Shown here one piece after another: positions 52,490-61,031 of a stretch of 64,000 nucleotides of DNA. Under the pieces are notes generated by a model, which had not been told where the DNA came from, ran no database searches, and worked only from the letters and a program-made list of their open reading frames with translations. The position numbers and the translations under genes are program-made. Each line of letters opens with the position of its first letter. Within the stretch, counting starts at the first letter, position 1. Source of the stretch: Nakamurella flava (GTDB lineage Bacteria; Actinomycetota; Actinomycetes; Mycobacteriales; Nakamurellaceae); assembly GCF_005298075.1 (NCBI RefSeq), contig NZ_SZZH01000001.1:2392897-2456896 (forward strand). Direction: 5' to 3'.

Positions 52490-52756
52490 ATGAGCTTTCT
52501 GGGTTGGATCTTCTTCGGCGCACTCGCCGGCTGGATCGCCTCACTCGTCGTCGGCGACCGGCGCGGCTGCTTCATGAACATCATCGTCGGCGTGCTCGGC
52601 GCGGTACTGGCCGGATTCATCTACCAGCTGTCGACCGGACGGTCCTGGTCGTTCACCTGGAGCTGGCCCAGCTTCGGCATCGCCTGCCTGGGCGCCATCG
52701 GTCTGCTGCTGGTCGTCAACATCATCACCGGGGCGGGTCGGCGCAACCGGCGCTGA
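52490..52756 (+). CDS. GlsB/YeaQ/YmgE-type stress-response membrane protein
   Basis: An 88-residue protein with three hydrophobic helices. The family hallmarks are FLGWIFFGALAGWIASLVVG at the start, then a GCFMNIIVGVLGAVLAGFIY glycine-zipper helix. The third helix ends in a short basic tail. The family is linked to envelope stress, but the activity is unknown. An AGGAGGG site lies 6-7 bases before ATG 52490. It is probably cotranscribed with the DUF6457 gene. Confidence 0.9.
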   Translation: MSFLGWIFFGALAGWIASLVVGDRRGCFMNIIVGVLGAVLAGFIYQLSTGRSWSFTWSWPSFGIACLGAIGLLLVVNIITGAGRRNRR

Positions 52757-52862
52757 CGGGGGCACCATCCCTGGCGTGGGCCGTCCTGTGCTCACCGCCC
52801 TGGAGCACAAGTGGCGACCCAGGTCCCTCGTCCCGACGGATCCCGCTGGCGACCATCGACGG

Positions 52863-54248
52863 GTGACCCGATCCATGCGTGCCCGCACGGCCGCCACTGT
52901 TGCCGCCCTCACCGGGCTCGTCGCCCTGACCGCCTGTTCTCCGACGATGTCGTCAGGTGGCTCGACGAGCTCGTCGGCCATCTCCGCCGCGAGCCCCAGC
53001 TCGTCGGCGGCTGGGTCGACGGCGAGTTCGGCCACCACCTCCGGCGCCGCGACGTCGTCCGGCAGGGCCACTTCGCCGGCCTCCACCTGCGTGACCGATC
53101 CCGCCGCGGTCGTCGCCCGGCAACCGACCGCGCAGAGCACGACCGCCGACCTACCGGCCGACCTGGCCGGCCGGCTGGACGCCGCGGCGCAACAGGCCTT
53201 CGCCCTGGCCGCCGCACCAGGGGCCATCATCGGCGTCCGCACCCCCCAGGGGACCTGGACCGCCGCCTACGGTCTCGCGGACCCGGCGGCCGGGACGCCC
53301 ATGGCCGTCGGTATGCACACCCGCATCGCCTCGCTCACCAAGATGTACACCGGCACCCTGCTGCTGCAGCTGGTGCAGGAGGGCAAGGTGTCGCTCGACG
53401 ACACCATCGGTGAGTACGTGCCCGGCATCCCGAACGGCGATCGGATCACCCTGCGTCAGATCGGTGACATGACCAGCGGGATCGCCAGCTACACCGCCAG
53501 CGAGACGTTCGTCCAGCAGTTCCTGTCCGATCCGGCGGCCGTCCACACCCCGGACGAGCTGCTGGCGATCGGCGTCGCGGGGTCGCCGCTCTTCGAGCCC
53601 GGCACCGGGTTCAACTATTCAAACACCAACACCGTGCTGCTCGGGATGGTCATCGAGAAGGTCACCGGCCAGGACATCGCCACCGTGCTGCAGGAGCGCA
53701 TCCTCACGCCGCTGCACCTGGACGAGACGACGTGGCCGGGTGACTCGGCCGCCATCCCGGAGCCCTACGCCCGCGGCTTCACCCTGCTCGCCCCCACCGC
53801 CACCCCCGACGCACCGGTCGACTCCACCGACTGGAACCCGTCCTGGGGCTGGACGGCGGGTGAGCTGATCTCGACCACGCCGGATCTGCTCACCATGGGC
53901 CGCGCCCTGGGCACCGGGCAGGGCATGCTCGACCCGGCCACGCAGACGCTGCGGCTGACCTCGTTTCCCGGGGCCTCCGGCTACGGCTTCCAGATGGGGT
54001 GCGGGAACGGCTGGGTCGGGCACACCGGTGACATCGCCGGCTACAACACCTCGCTGTTCTACGACACCGCCACCGACACCACCGTCAGCGTGCAGACGAA
54101 CAGCGACATCTCCTCCGGGGACTGTGCGGTCTCGCCCACCCTGCAGGACAACCCGTCGGACGTGGTCTGCGCGGCCCCGGCGGTGCGGATCCTGGTCGCC
54201 CTGACCGGCGTGCTCGGCCGCACCTACGAACCGCCGCCGGCCCGCTGA
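52863..54248 (+). CDS. Serine hydrolase lipoprotein of the beta-lactamase/D-Ala-D-Ala carboxypeptidase family
   Basis: About 461 residues. A signal peptide with lipobox (VALTAC) is followed by a 60-residue Ser/Thr/Ala-rich linker, typical for a protein held at the outer face of the membrane. The class C-type active site shows SLTK (Ser-x-x-Lys) after THTRIA-like residues, the YSN motif in FNYSNTN, and HTG in VGHTGDIAGY. This points to a D,D-peptidase or esterase acting on peptidoglycan or an ester. True beta-lactamase activity is unproven. GTG 52863 or ATG 52875 fits the signal peptide. The longer frame from 52776 adds residues unsuited to a signal sequence. Confidence 0.85.
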   Translation: MTRSMRARTAATVAALTGLVALTACSPTMSSGGSTSSSAISAASPSSSAAGSTASSATTSGAATSSGRATSPASTCVTDPAAVVARQPTAQSTTADLPADLAGRLDAAAQQAFALAAAPGAIIGVRTPQGTWTAAYGLADPAAGTPMAVGMHTRIASLTKMYTGTLLLQLVQEGKVSLDDTIGEYVPGIPNGDRITLRQIGDMTSGIASYTASETFVQQFLSDPAAVHTPDELLAIGVAGSPLFEPGTGFNYSNTNTVLLGMVIEKVTGQDIATVLQERILTPLHLDETTWPGDSAAIPEPYARGFTLLAPTATPDAPVDSTDWNPSWGWTAGELISTTPDLLTMGRALGTGQGMLDPATQTLRLTSFPGASGYGFQMGCGNGWVGHTGDIAGYNTSLFYDTATDTTVSVQTNSDISSGDCAVSPTLQDNPSDVVCAAPAVRILVALTGVLGRTYEPPPAR

Positions 54249-54409
54249 TCACCGACGTGACCTGACCGGTGATCCCCGTCGCGGGCTCCCGTAATCAGAA
54301 TCGTTCCAGAAAGTGAGCTGTCTCCCAGCGGGAACCCAGGGTCCACCCAGTGCGTTGACAGGCCGACATTCCCACTCGTCCACCTGCTGACCGCCCCCGC
54401 CCGACGGAG

Positions 54410-55426
54410 ATGCACTTGCTCGAGATCACGCCCCTCGCCTGGATCGTCACGATCGCTGTGATCGTCGGTCTCCTGGCCTTCGACCTCATCTACGCGGCCC
54501 TCCGGCCGCATCAGGTGGGCTTCAAGGAAGCGACCGCCTGGTCGATCTTCTACATCGCGATCGCGATCGCATTCGGCTTCGTCTTCATGGCGTTCGCCGG
54601 CGGCGACTTCGGCGCCCAGTACTTCGCCGGCTACATCGTCGAGAAGAGTCTGTCGGTCGACAACCTCTTCGTCTTCGTCATCATCATGGCGACGTTCGCC
54701 GTCCCCCAGGCCCACCAGCACAAGGCCCTGACCTTCGGCATCATCATCGCGCTGGTCCTGCGGGCGATCTTCATCGTCCTCGGCGCGACCCTGTTGAACG
54801 CGTTCGCCTTCATGTTCCTGCTGTTCGGCCTGCTGCTGATCTTCACCGCCGTGCAGCTGTTCCGGCATCGGGACGAGGAACCGGAGGTCCAGGACAACGC
54901 GCTGGTCAAGCTGACCAAGCGGGTCATCCCGGTCACCGAGGAGTACGACGGCGGCAAGCTGTTCACCCGGATCGACGGTAAGAAGCTGGCCACCCCGCTG
55001 TTCGTCGCGCTCATCGCGATCGGCAGCACCGACCTGCTGTTCGCGCTCGACTCGATCCCCGCCGTCTTCGGGGTGACCAGCGAGCCGTACATCGTGTTCG
55101 TCGCCAACGCGTTCGCGCTGCTGGGGTTGCGGGCGCTGTTCTTCCTGGTCAAGGGTCTGCTGGATCGCCTGGTCTACCTGTCGATCGGGCTGGCCATCAT
55201 CCTGGCCTTCATCGGCGTGAAACTGATCCTGCACTGGGCCCACGGCATCTGGGACGGCGTCCCCACGGTCTCGACCAACATCTCGCTGATCGTCATCGGC
55301 GTGGTCCTGGCCATCACGACGGTGGCCAGCCTGATCAAGTCCAAGAACGACCCGGAGGCCAAGGCCAAGCCCGGTTCGCTCAAGGCCACCTCGCACAGCC
55401 ACGACCAGGCCGACCACACCGCCTGA
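54410..55426 (+). CDS. TerC-family integral membrane protein
   Basis: A 338-residue membrane protein with about nine helices. The family motifs GGDFGAQYFAGYIVEKSLSVDNLFVF and STDLLFALDSIPAVFGVT carry the acidic residues believed to move metal ions. TerC proteins are linked to tellurite resistance and more generally to manganese or calcium efflux and metalation of exported proteins. Here no ter operon is adjacent. ATG 54410 has ACGGAG just upstream. The upstream 160 nt contain TTGACA (54355-54360), but I found no yybP-ykoY riboswitch pattern. A strong hairpin follows the gene. Confidence 0.9.
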   Translation: MHLLEITPLAWIVTIAVIVGLLAFDLIYAALRPHQVGFKEATAWSIFYIAIAIAFGFVFMAFAGGDFGAQYFAGYIVEKSLSVDNLFVFVIIMATFAVPQAHQHKALTFGIIIALVLRAIFIVLGATLLNAFAFMFLLFGLLLIFTAVQLFRHRDEEPEVQDNALVKLTKRVIPVTEEYDGGKLFTRIDGKKLATPLFVALIAIGSTDLLFALDSIPAVFGVTSEPYIVFVANAFALLGLRALFFLVKGLLDRLVYLSIGLAIILAFIGVKLILHWAHGIWDGVPTVSTNISLIVIGVVLAITTVASLIKSKNDPEAKAKPGSLKATSHSHDQADHTA

Positions 55427-55453
55427 CCGTCCGGCACCACCGCGACACCGCAG

Positions 55454-55492
55454 CCGGGGTCGCCGCGCCTTCTCGCGCGGTGGCCCCGGTTT
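55454..55492 (+). terminator. Terminator after terC
   Basis: A 15-bp GC-rich stem (55454-55468 with 55475-55489, two G-T wobble pairs) with loop CTTCTC is followed by TTT. This is the most conventional Rho-independent terminator in the window. Confidence 0.85.
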
Positions 55493-55535
55493 CGTCGTTC
55501 CCGGGGGCTGGCGCGCCCCGGCCGGATCGGATAAC

Positions 55536-55553
55536 TTACCAACCAGTTGATTA
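55536..55553. promoter_or_regulatory. TetR-type palindrome upstream of the GH3 gene
   Basis: TTACCAACCAGTTGATTA has inverted CAAC/GTTG arms around CA, with further symmetric outer bases. This form is common for TetR-family operators in actinobacteria. It lies in an AT-rich patch 35 nt before the GH3 start and probably covers the promoter. The TetR gene at 58021 is the obvious candidate binder. Confidence 0.6.
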
Positions 55554-55588
55554 TTACTAGGCGACCCGACTGCGAGAGGCGTTCGACG

Positions 55589-58015
55589 ATGAGCGAAACG
55601 AACTACCGAGAGCTGATCGCGCGACTGGATCTTCCGGCCAAGGTGCGTCTGCTGACCGGCGGGGACGTCTTCACGCTGGCCGCCGAGCCGCGCATCGGCC
55701 TGGAACAGGTCGCCTTCTCCGACGGGCCCACCGGCGTCCGCGGTCTGAAGTTCACCGGCGGTCGAGTCGTCGCCAACTTCCCCAACGCCACCGTGCTGGC
55801 CGCCGCCTGGGACACCGACGCCGCCGAGGAGGTCGGGCGCCTGCTGGCCGAGGAGGCCATCGCCCAGGAGATCCACGTCGTCCTCGGGCCGACCATCAAC
55901 CTGCACCGCAGCGCGCTCGGCGGACGGCTGTTCGAGCAGTACTCCGAAGACCCGCTGCTCTCCGGCAAGCTGGCCGCCGCCTACGTCCGCGGCATGCAGG
56001 CCCACGACATCGGCGCCTGCCTCAAGCACCTGGTCGGCAACGAGTCGGAGACCGCCCGCAACACCGTCAACAGCGTCATCGACGAGACCACCCTGCGCGA
56101 GCTGTACCTGCTGCCGTTCGAGATCGCCACCGACGAGGCCCACCCCTGGTCGATGATGGCGGCCTACAACGACGTCAACGGAGTCGCCGCCACCGAGCAG
56201 GACCACGTCATCAACGAGATCGTCAAGGGCGAGTGGGGCTTCGACGGGCTGGTGATGTCCGACTGGTTCGGCACCAAGACCGCCGCCCCCGCCGCCAACG
56301 GCGGGCTCGACCTCGTCATGCCCGGACCGGTCGGCCCGTGGGGCGACGCCCTGGTCGCGGATGTGCGCTCCGGACTGGTGGACGAGTCGGTGATCGACGA
56401 CCACCTGGAGCGGCTGCTGCGGCTGGCCGACCGGGTCGGCGCCCTGAAGTCTCGACGGGAATGGCCCACCGACGTCCCCGCGCCGGACAGCGCCACCCGC
56501 CGCGAGCAGCTGACCCGACTGGCCGCCGCCGGCCTGACCGTGCTGACCAACACCGGCGACGCCCTACCGCTGCAGCGCGGCACCTCCGTCGCGCTCATCG
56601 GCCGGCCGGCCGTCGACACCATCGGCATGGGCGGCGGCTCGGCCCACGTCAACCCGCCCCACCAGGTGTCGCTGGCCGACGGCCTGACCGCGCTGCTCGG
56701 CGACGCGGTGACCGTGACCGACGGTGTGGAGGTCCGGGTCCGCCCGGTCCCGGCCGTCGCCGGGTTCGTCGTCGACCCCACCACCGGCGAACCGGGCGTG
56801 CGGGCCCTGGTGTGGGACGGCGACGGCAATCAGCTGGACGACAAGCACCTGGCCAGCGCGTTCAGCGTGTTCGGCATGGACGACGGCTACCCCGCCCCGG
56901 TCGGCCGGGTGCAGCTGCACGCCCGGGTCGAGCAGGGCGGCCCGAGCGAGGTCGGCGTCATCGGCCTCGGAGCCTGGACGCTCCGCATCGAGGGCCGCGA
57001 CTGGCAGCGGGACTTCGTCAACCGCCCGGCCGGCACCGGGCTGGCCGAGGACATGCTCGTCCCGCCGACCAGTTCCACCGAGGTGGAACTGGGCGCCGGC
57101 GACGTGCTGGTGGCCGAACTGGTGCTGCCGGCCGACCGCCCGACCGGCAGCTTCGACACCGGCGGACTGATCGCCCGTCCGGTGATCCGGGACCAGGACG
57201 CCGTCATCGCCGACGCCGTCCGCGCCGCCGACTCGGCCGACGTCGCCGTCGTCGTCGTCGGTCTCACCGAGGAGCTGGAGACCGAGGCGGTCGACAAGAA
57301 GACCCTCGCGCTGCCCGGTCGGCAGGACGACCTCGTCCGCGCCGTCGCCGCGGCGGCCCGGCGGACCGTGGTCGTGGTCAACGCCGCCACCCCGGTGCTC
57401 ATGCCGTGGATCGACGATGTCGACGCCGTGCTGTGGGCCGGTCTGCCCGGTCAGGAGGCCGGGCACGCGATCGCCGCCGCGCTGGTCGGCGACCAGGAAC
57501 CGACCGGCCGGCTGGTCACCACCTTCCCGGCCGCCGACGGCGCCGCCCCCGCGTGGGGCGTAACCCCCGACGCGAACGGCGACCTCGTCTACACCGAGGG
57601 CACCTTCATCGGGTACCGCGGCCACGACGCCGGACGCGCCCCGGCGCCGGCGTTCTGGTTCGGTCACGGCCTCGGCTACGGACGGTGGGAGTACCCGGCG
57701 GCCGAGCTCGTTCCCGGCGCCGAGAACCGTCCGGACGTGCGGGTCACCGTGCGGAACATCGGCGCCCGCAGCAGCCGCGAGGTCGTGCAGGTCTACTTCC
57801 GCCCGGCACAGGCCGATCAGCCGGTGCGGCTGGTCGGCTGGGCCGCCGCCACCGTCGAACCGGGAGCGGAAACGACCGTCACCGTCACCCCGGAGGCGCG
57901 GATGTGGCGGCGCTGGGACGAGACCGCCGCCGGCTGGCGCGATCTCGGCCCGGGCGGTGAGCTGATCGTCGCCCGCGGGCTGGGTGACGTCCGCGCCACG
58001 CTGCCGCTGGCCTGA
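55589..58015 (+). CDS. Beta-glucosidase, glycoside hydrolase family 3
   Basis: An 808-residue intracellular GH3 enzyme. The TIM-barrel domain begins DLPAKVRLLTGGDVFTLAAE and includes LGPTINLHRSALGGRLFEQYSEDPLLSG and CLKHLVGNESETAR. The catalytic nucleophile is Asp225 in VMSDWFGT. A PA14-like insertion (about residues 400-540) sits inside the second domain, as in the bacterial beta-glucosidases of this length. ELETEAVDKKTLALPGRQDDLV supplies the acid/base region and a fibronectin-III-like domain ends it. ATG 55589 has GAGAGG upstream. TetR follows after 5 nt, then an ABC importer, indicating uptake and cleavage of beta-glucosides. Confidence 0.94.
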   Translation: MSETNYRELIARLDLPAKVRLLTGGDVFTLAAEPRIGLEQVAFSDGPTGVRGLKFTGGRVVANFPNATVLAAAWDTDAAEEVGRLLAEEAIAQEIHVVLGPTINLHRSALGGRLFEQYSEDPLLSGKLAAAYVRGMQAHDIGACLKHLVGNESETARNTVNSVIDETTLRELYLLPFEIATDEAHPWSMMAAYNDVNGVAATEQDHVINEIVKGEWGFDGLVMSDWFGTKTAAPAANGGLDLVMPGPVGPWGDALVADVRSGLVDESVIDDHLERLLRLADRVGALKSRREWPTDVPAPDSATRREQLTRLAAAGLTVLTNTGDALPLQRGTSVALIGRPAVDTIGMGGGSAHVNPPHQVSLADGLTALLGDAVTVTDGVEVRVRPVPAVAGFVVDPTTGEPGVRALVWDGDGNQLDDKHLASAFSVFGMDDGYPAPVGRVQLHARVEQGGPSEVGVIGLGAWTLRIEGRDWQRDFVNRPAGTGLAEDMLVPPTSSTEVELGAGDVLVAELVLPADRPTGSFDTGGLIARPVIRDQDAVIADAVRAADSADVAVVVVGLTEELETEAVDKKTLALPGRQDDLVRAVAAAARRTVVVVNAATPVLMPWIDDVDAVLWAGLPGQEAGHAIAAALVGDQEPTGRLVTTFPAADGAAPAWGVTPDANGDLVYTEGTFIGYRGHDAGRAPAPAFWFGHGLGYGRWEYPAAELVPGAENRPDVRVTVRNIGARSSREVVQVYFRPAQADQPVRLVGWAAATVEPGAETTVTVTPEARMWRRWDETAAGWRDLGPGGELIVARGLGDVRATLPLA

Positions 58016-58020
58016 GCCCG

Positions 58021-58668
58021 GTGACCGCCCAACCCGTCCGCCGACGCCCGGGGCGACCCCGGGGCGCCGACCCGGCGGTCACCCGCGAGGCGGTGCTCGA
58101 CGCCGCGGTCGAACTGTTCGGCAGCCGTGGCTACCGCGGCGCCTCGCTGGCCGAGGTCGCCGCGGCGGCCGGGTTGAGCAACGCCGGCCTCCTGCACCAC
58201 TTCCCCAGCAAGGAGCAGCTGCTGATCGCCGTCCTGCAGCGGCGGGACGAGGTCGACGCCCATGATCTGGACCTCGGACGGGACGCGCCGCTGACCATCT
58301 GGCAGCGGCTGGACGTGATGGTCGATCTGGTGGCGCTCAACGCGCAGCGGCCCGGCCTGGTTCGCCTGTACTCCACGGTGGCCGGGGAAGCCACCCACGA
58401 CGGCCACCCGGCGCACGACTGGCTGACCGGTCACCTCGACGGGGTCGTCGACGACCTGACGACGGCCTTCGAGGCCGGCAAGCGCGCGGGACTGGTGCGG
58501 ACCGATGCCCCCTCGGGTCGGCTGGCGCGCACCGTGGTCGCCGTCCTGGACGGTCTGCAGGTCCAATGGCTGGCCGCGGGTGGGGACGACGCCGGCGGGG
58601 CCCGGATGACCGCCGACTTCCGGGGCCACGTCGAAGACGTCCGGGCCCGCTGGTCCACCGAGACCTGA
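58021..58668 (+). CDS. TetR-family regulator of the third sugar locus
   Basis: A 215-residue TetR-type protein. The basic start RRRPGRPRG leads into the helix-turn-helix AVLDAAVELFGSRGYRGASLAEVAAAAGLSNAGLLHHFPSKEQLL (about residues 24-70). The ligand domain holds LRDVMVDLVALNAQ-like helices and RLYSTVAGEATHDGHPAHDWL. GTG 58021 starts 5 nt after the GH3 stop, so it shares the GH3 transcript and presumably represses it through the palindrome at 55536-55553. The inducer is probably the sugar or its cleavage product, which is uncommon for TetR proteins. Confidence 0.9.
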   Translation: MTAQPVRRRPGRPRGADPAVTREAVLDAAVELFGSRGYRGASLAEVAAAAGLSNAGLLHHFPSKEQLLIAVLQRRDEVDAHDLDLGRDAPLTIWQRLDVMVDLVALNAQRPGLVRLYSTVAGEATHDGHPAHDWLTGHLDGVVDDLTTAFEAGKRAGLVRTDAPSGRLARTVVAVLDGLQVQWLAAGGDDAGGARMTADFRGHVEDVRARWSTET

Positions 58669-58746
58669 TCGCGGCAAACCGCAACGGCACTGTCCGATTC
58701 GCGTCGTATTGACTTCGCTGTCGGGGCTCATCTGCTGCGGGACGGG

Positions 58747-60078
58747 GTGACGGGAAACCCAGGAGGCATGTCGCTCTCCCGCCGCCGATTCCTGGCCACC
58801 GCCGGCGCCGCCGTTCCGCTGCTCGCCGGCTGCGGCTTCACCTCGTCGAGCTCCGACTCCGCACCGGCCTCCAGCGGCGCGGGCAGCGGGGGCACCATCA
58901 CCTTCACCACCTGGGGCACCGAGGCCGAGCTGGCCGGATTCCGCAGCGCCATCGACGGTTTCCAGCAGGCCAACCCGGGCAGCACGGTCACCCTCAACGC
59001 CGTGCCGTACGAGCAGATGTTCACCAACATCGACGCCCAGCTGCAGGCCGGGAACCCGCCGGACGTGTTCCGGGTGCCGTACTACACGTTCGGCTCCTAC
59101 GCCGGGCGCGGCCAGCTGCTGGACCTGACCTCCCACCTGCCCGGCGACATCTCGAGCCGGTTCACCCCGCAGGCCTGGGCCGCCGTGCAGAACAGCAGCA
59201 AGCCGTTCGGCGTCCCCCACCACACGGACACCTCGGTGATCCTCTACAACAAGTCCCTGCTCGACGCGGCCGGCATCACCAGCGTGCCGGACAGCCTGGA
59301 CACCGCGTGGACATGGGACGAGTTCGGCCAGGTCGCCCAGACCCTGCGCGGCTCGCTGCCGTCGGAGAAGTACCCGTTCGTCTACAACTGGCAGGGCAAC
59401 GGCGTCACCCGGTGGCTCTCCTGGCTGTTCGAGGCCAACGGCCGTTTCCTGGCCGAGGACCTTCTCACCCCGGCGATCGACTCGGACGCCGGCCGGGCGG
59501 CCGTCGACTTCACCAAGAGCTTCTTCACCAGCAACTGGGTGCCGCAGAACAACTCCATCAAGTCGACGACGTACGCGGCCGACACCTGGTACGCGCAGAC
59601 CGCGGCGATGACGTGGGGCGGCGCCTTCCTCATCCCCGACGCGACCGAGACCCTGCAGTTCGAATGGGGCGCCACGTTCCCGCCGGTCAAGGAACGGCAC
59701 GGCGGCGACTTCGGCGGCAACGCCCTGGTCGGTACGGCCGCGACGAAGCAACCCGACCTGGTGGGAGCGTTCCTGGAGTACGTCACCCAGGCCGACCCGA
59801 TGCGGACTTTCTGCGCCGGCGCCTCGCTGCTGCCGACCCGGGCCGATCTGATCTCCGAAGGCATCCAGTTCGCCGTCCGGCCGGAACTGTCCCCGGTGTT
59901 CGTGCAGCAGGCCTCGCAGGTGCAGGCCAGTGACTCGGGACAGGTGGCCTCGCCGTCGATGTCGGGCATCATCACCGTGCTCAAGGACCAGCTGGACGCC
60001 GCGTTCGTCGGCGGTCAGGACACCGCGACGACCATCGCCGGCCTGACCCAGGGCATCGCGGCAGCCACCGCGCGGTGA
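58747..60078 (+). CDS. Sugar-binding lipoprotein with Tat-type signal (third importer)
   Basis: A 443-residue family-1 binding protein. The signal SLSRRRFLATAGAAVPLLAGC combines a twin-arginine motif (SRRRFL) with a lipobox, so it is probably exported folded through Tat and then lipidated. Mature features include PYEQMFTNIDAQLQAGNPPD, GVPHHTDTSVILYNKSLLDAAG and MTWGGAFLIPDATE. GTG 58747 is taken as start. ATG 58768 gives the ideal signal peptide, but the AGGAGG lies only one base before it, too close to serve it. It overlaps the next permease by 4 nt. Confidence 0.88.
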   Translation: MTGNPGGMSLSRRRFLATAGAAVPLLAGCGFTSSSSDSAPASSGAGSGGTITFTTWGTEAELAGFRSAIDGFQQANPGSTVTLNAVPYEQMFTNIDAQLQAGNPPDVFRVPYYTFGSYAGRGQLLDLTSHLPGDISSRFTPQAWAAVQNSSKPFGVPHHTDTSVILYNKSLLDAAGITSVPDSLDTAWTWDEFGQVAQTLRGSLPSEKYPFVYNWQGNGVTRWLSWLFEANGRFLAEDLLTPAIDSDAGRAAVDFTKSFFTSNWVPQNNSIKSTTYAADTWYAQTAAMTWGGAFLIPDATETLQFEWGATFPPVKERHGGDFGGNALVGTAATKQPDLVGAFLEYVTQADPMRTFCAGASLLPTRADLISEGIQFAVRPELSPVFVQQASQVQASDSGQVASPSMSGIITVLKDQLDAAFVGGQDTATTIAGLTQGIAAATAR

Positions 60079-61031
60079 CGACCACCGTGCCCGCCGGTCC
60101 GCGGGAGAAGGTCGATCAGCGCCCGAACACCAGAGCGGCGGCCCACACCGGCGTCCCGAGCGAACGGCGACGAGAAGCGTTGGCCGCCTGGGTTTTTCTG
60201 GCTCCCACCATCCTGCTCCTCGGCCTGTTCGTGCTGATCCCCCTGGGCGGCGCCGTCGTCCTGAGTTTCCAGCGCACCAACGGGTTCGGGGACGGCACGT
60301 TCATCGGGCTGGACAACTACACCCGGCTGCTCGGCGACCCGGTGTTCTGGCGGGCGCTGATCAACACCATCGTCTTCACCGTGCTGGTCACCCCGGGGGC
60401 CATGGCCCTCGGTCTCGGGGCGGCCCTGCTGCTGAACTCGGCCCTCCCGGCCCGACCAGCGTTCCGGTCGGCGCTCATCCTGCCGATGGCGGTGTCCGGC
60501 GTGGCCACCGCGCTGATCGGTCTGCTCATGTTCGACGAGAACACCGGCCTGATCGACGCTCTGCTGCGCACCCTGGGCCTGCCGGACATCGACTGGCAGT
60601 CCAATCCGACCGCCGCGTTCGCCTCGATCGTGCTGGTCACGCTGTGGTGGCGGGTCGGCTTCAACATGCTCGTCTACCTGGCCGCGCTGCAGGGCATCGA
60701 CGGGACCCTCATCGAGGCCGCCCGTACCGATGGCGCGTCGGGGGGTCAACTACTGCGGTACGTGACCATCCCCCTGCTGGGCGCGCCGACGTTCTTCCTG
60801 CTGGTCGTCAACGTCATCTATTCGTTCCAGGTGTTCGACATCGTCTTCGTGCTGACCGGCGGCGGACCGCAGAACGCCACCACCGTGCTCGTCACCTACG
60901 CCTACGACACCGGGTTCGTCAGCCGCGATCAGGGCTACGCGGCCGCCATCGGCATGGTGCTGTTGCTGTTCTCACTGTTCGTCACCGCGGTGCAGTGGCG
61001 GACCAACCGGGGCCGGGACGTGGCCGGATGA
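60075..61031 (+). CDS. Sugar ABC transporter permease (MalF type, third importer)
   Basis: A 318-residue permease with six helices after a basic N-terminal tail. The EAA loop is TLIEAARTDGASGGQLLRYVTIPLLGAP, and LTGGGPQNATTVLVTYAYD follows. The GTG start overlaps the binding-protein stop and the stop overlaps the next permease by 4 nt. Confidence 0.93.
   Translation: MTTTVPAGPREKVDQRPNTRAAAHTGVPSERRREALAAWVFLAPTILLLGLFVLIPLGGAVVLSFQRTNGFGDGTFIGLDNYTRLLGDPVFWRALINTIVFTVLVTPGAMALGLGAALLLNSALPARPAFRSALILPMAVSGVATALIGLLMFDENTGLIDALLRTLGLPDIDWQSNPTAAFASIVLVTLWWRVGFNMLVYLAALQGIDGTLIEAARTDGASGGQLLRYVTIPLLGAPTFFLLVVNVIYSFQVFDIVFVLTGGGPQNATTVLVTYAYDTGFVSRDQGYAAAIGMVLLLFSLFVTAVQWRTNRGRDVAG

Noticed and set aside
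54249..54409. Manganese (yybP-ykoY) riboswitch upstream of terC
   Set aside because: The conserved loop sequences of this riboswitch class could not be found in the 161-nt gap.
54224..56404. A 726-codon minus-strand frame opposite terC and the GH3 start
   Set aside because: It spans two real genes and a terminator and reads as a Gln/Asp/Arg-rich shadow.
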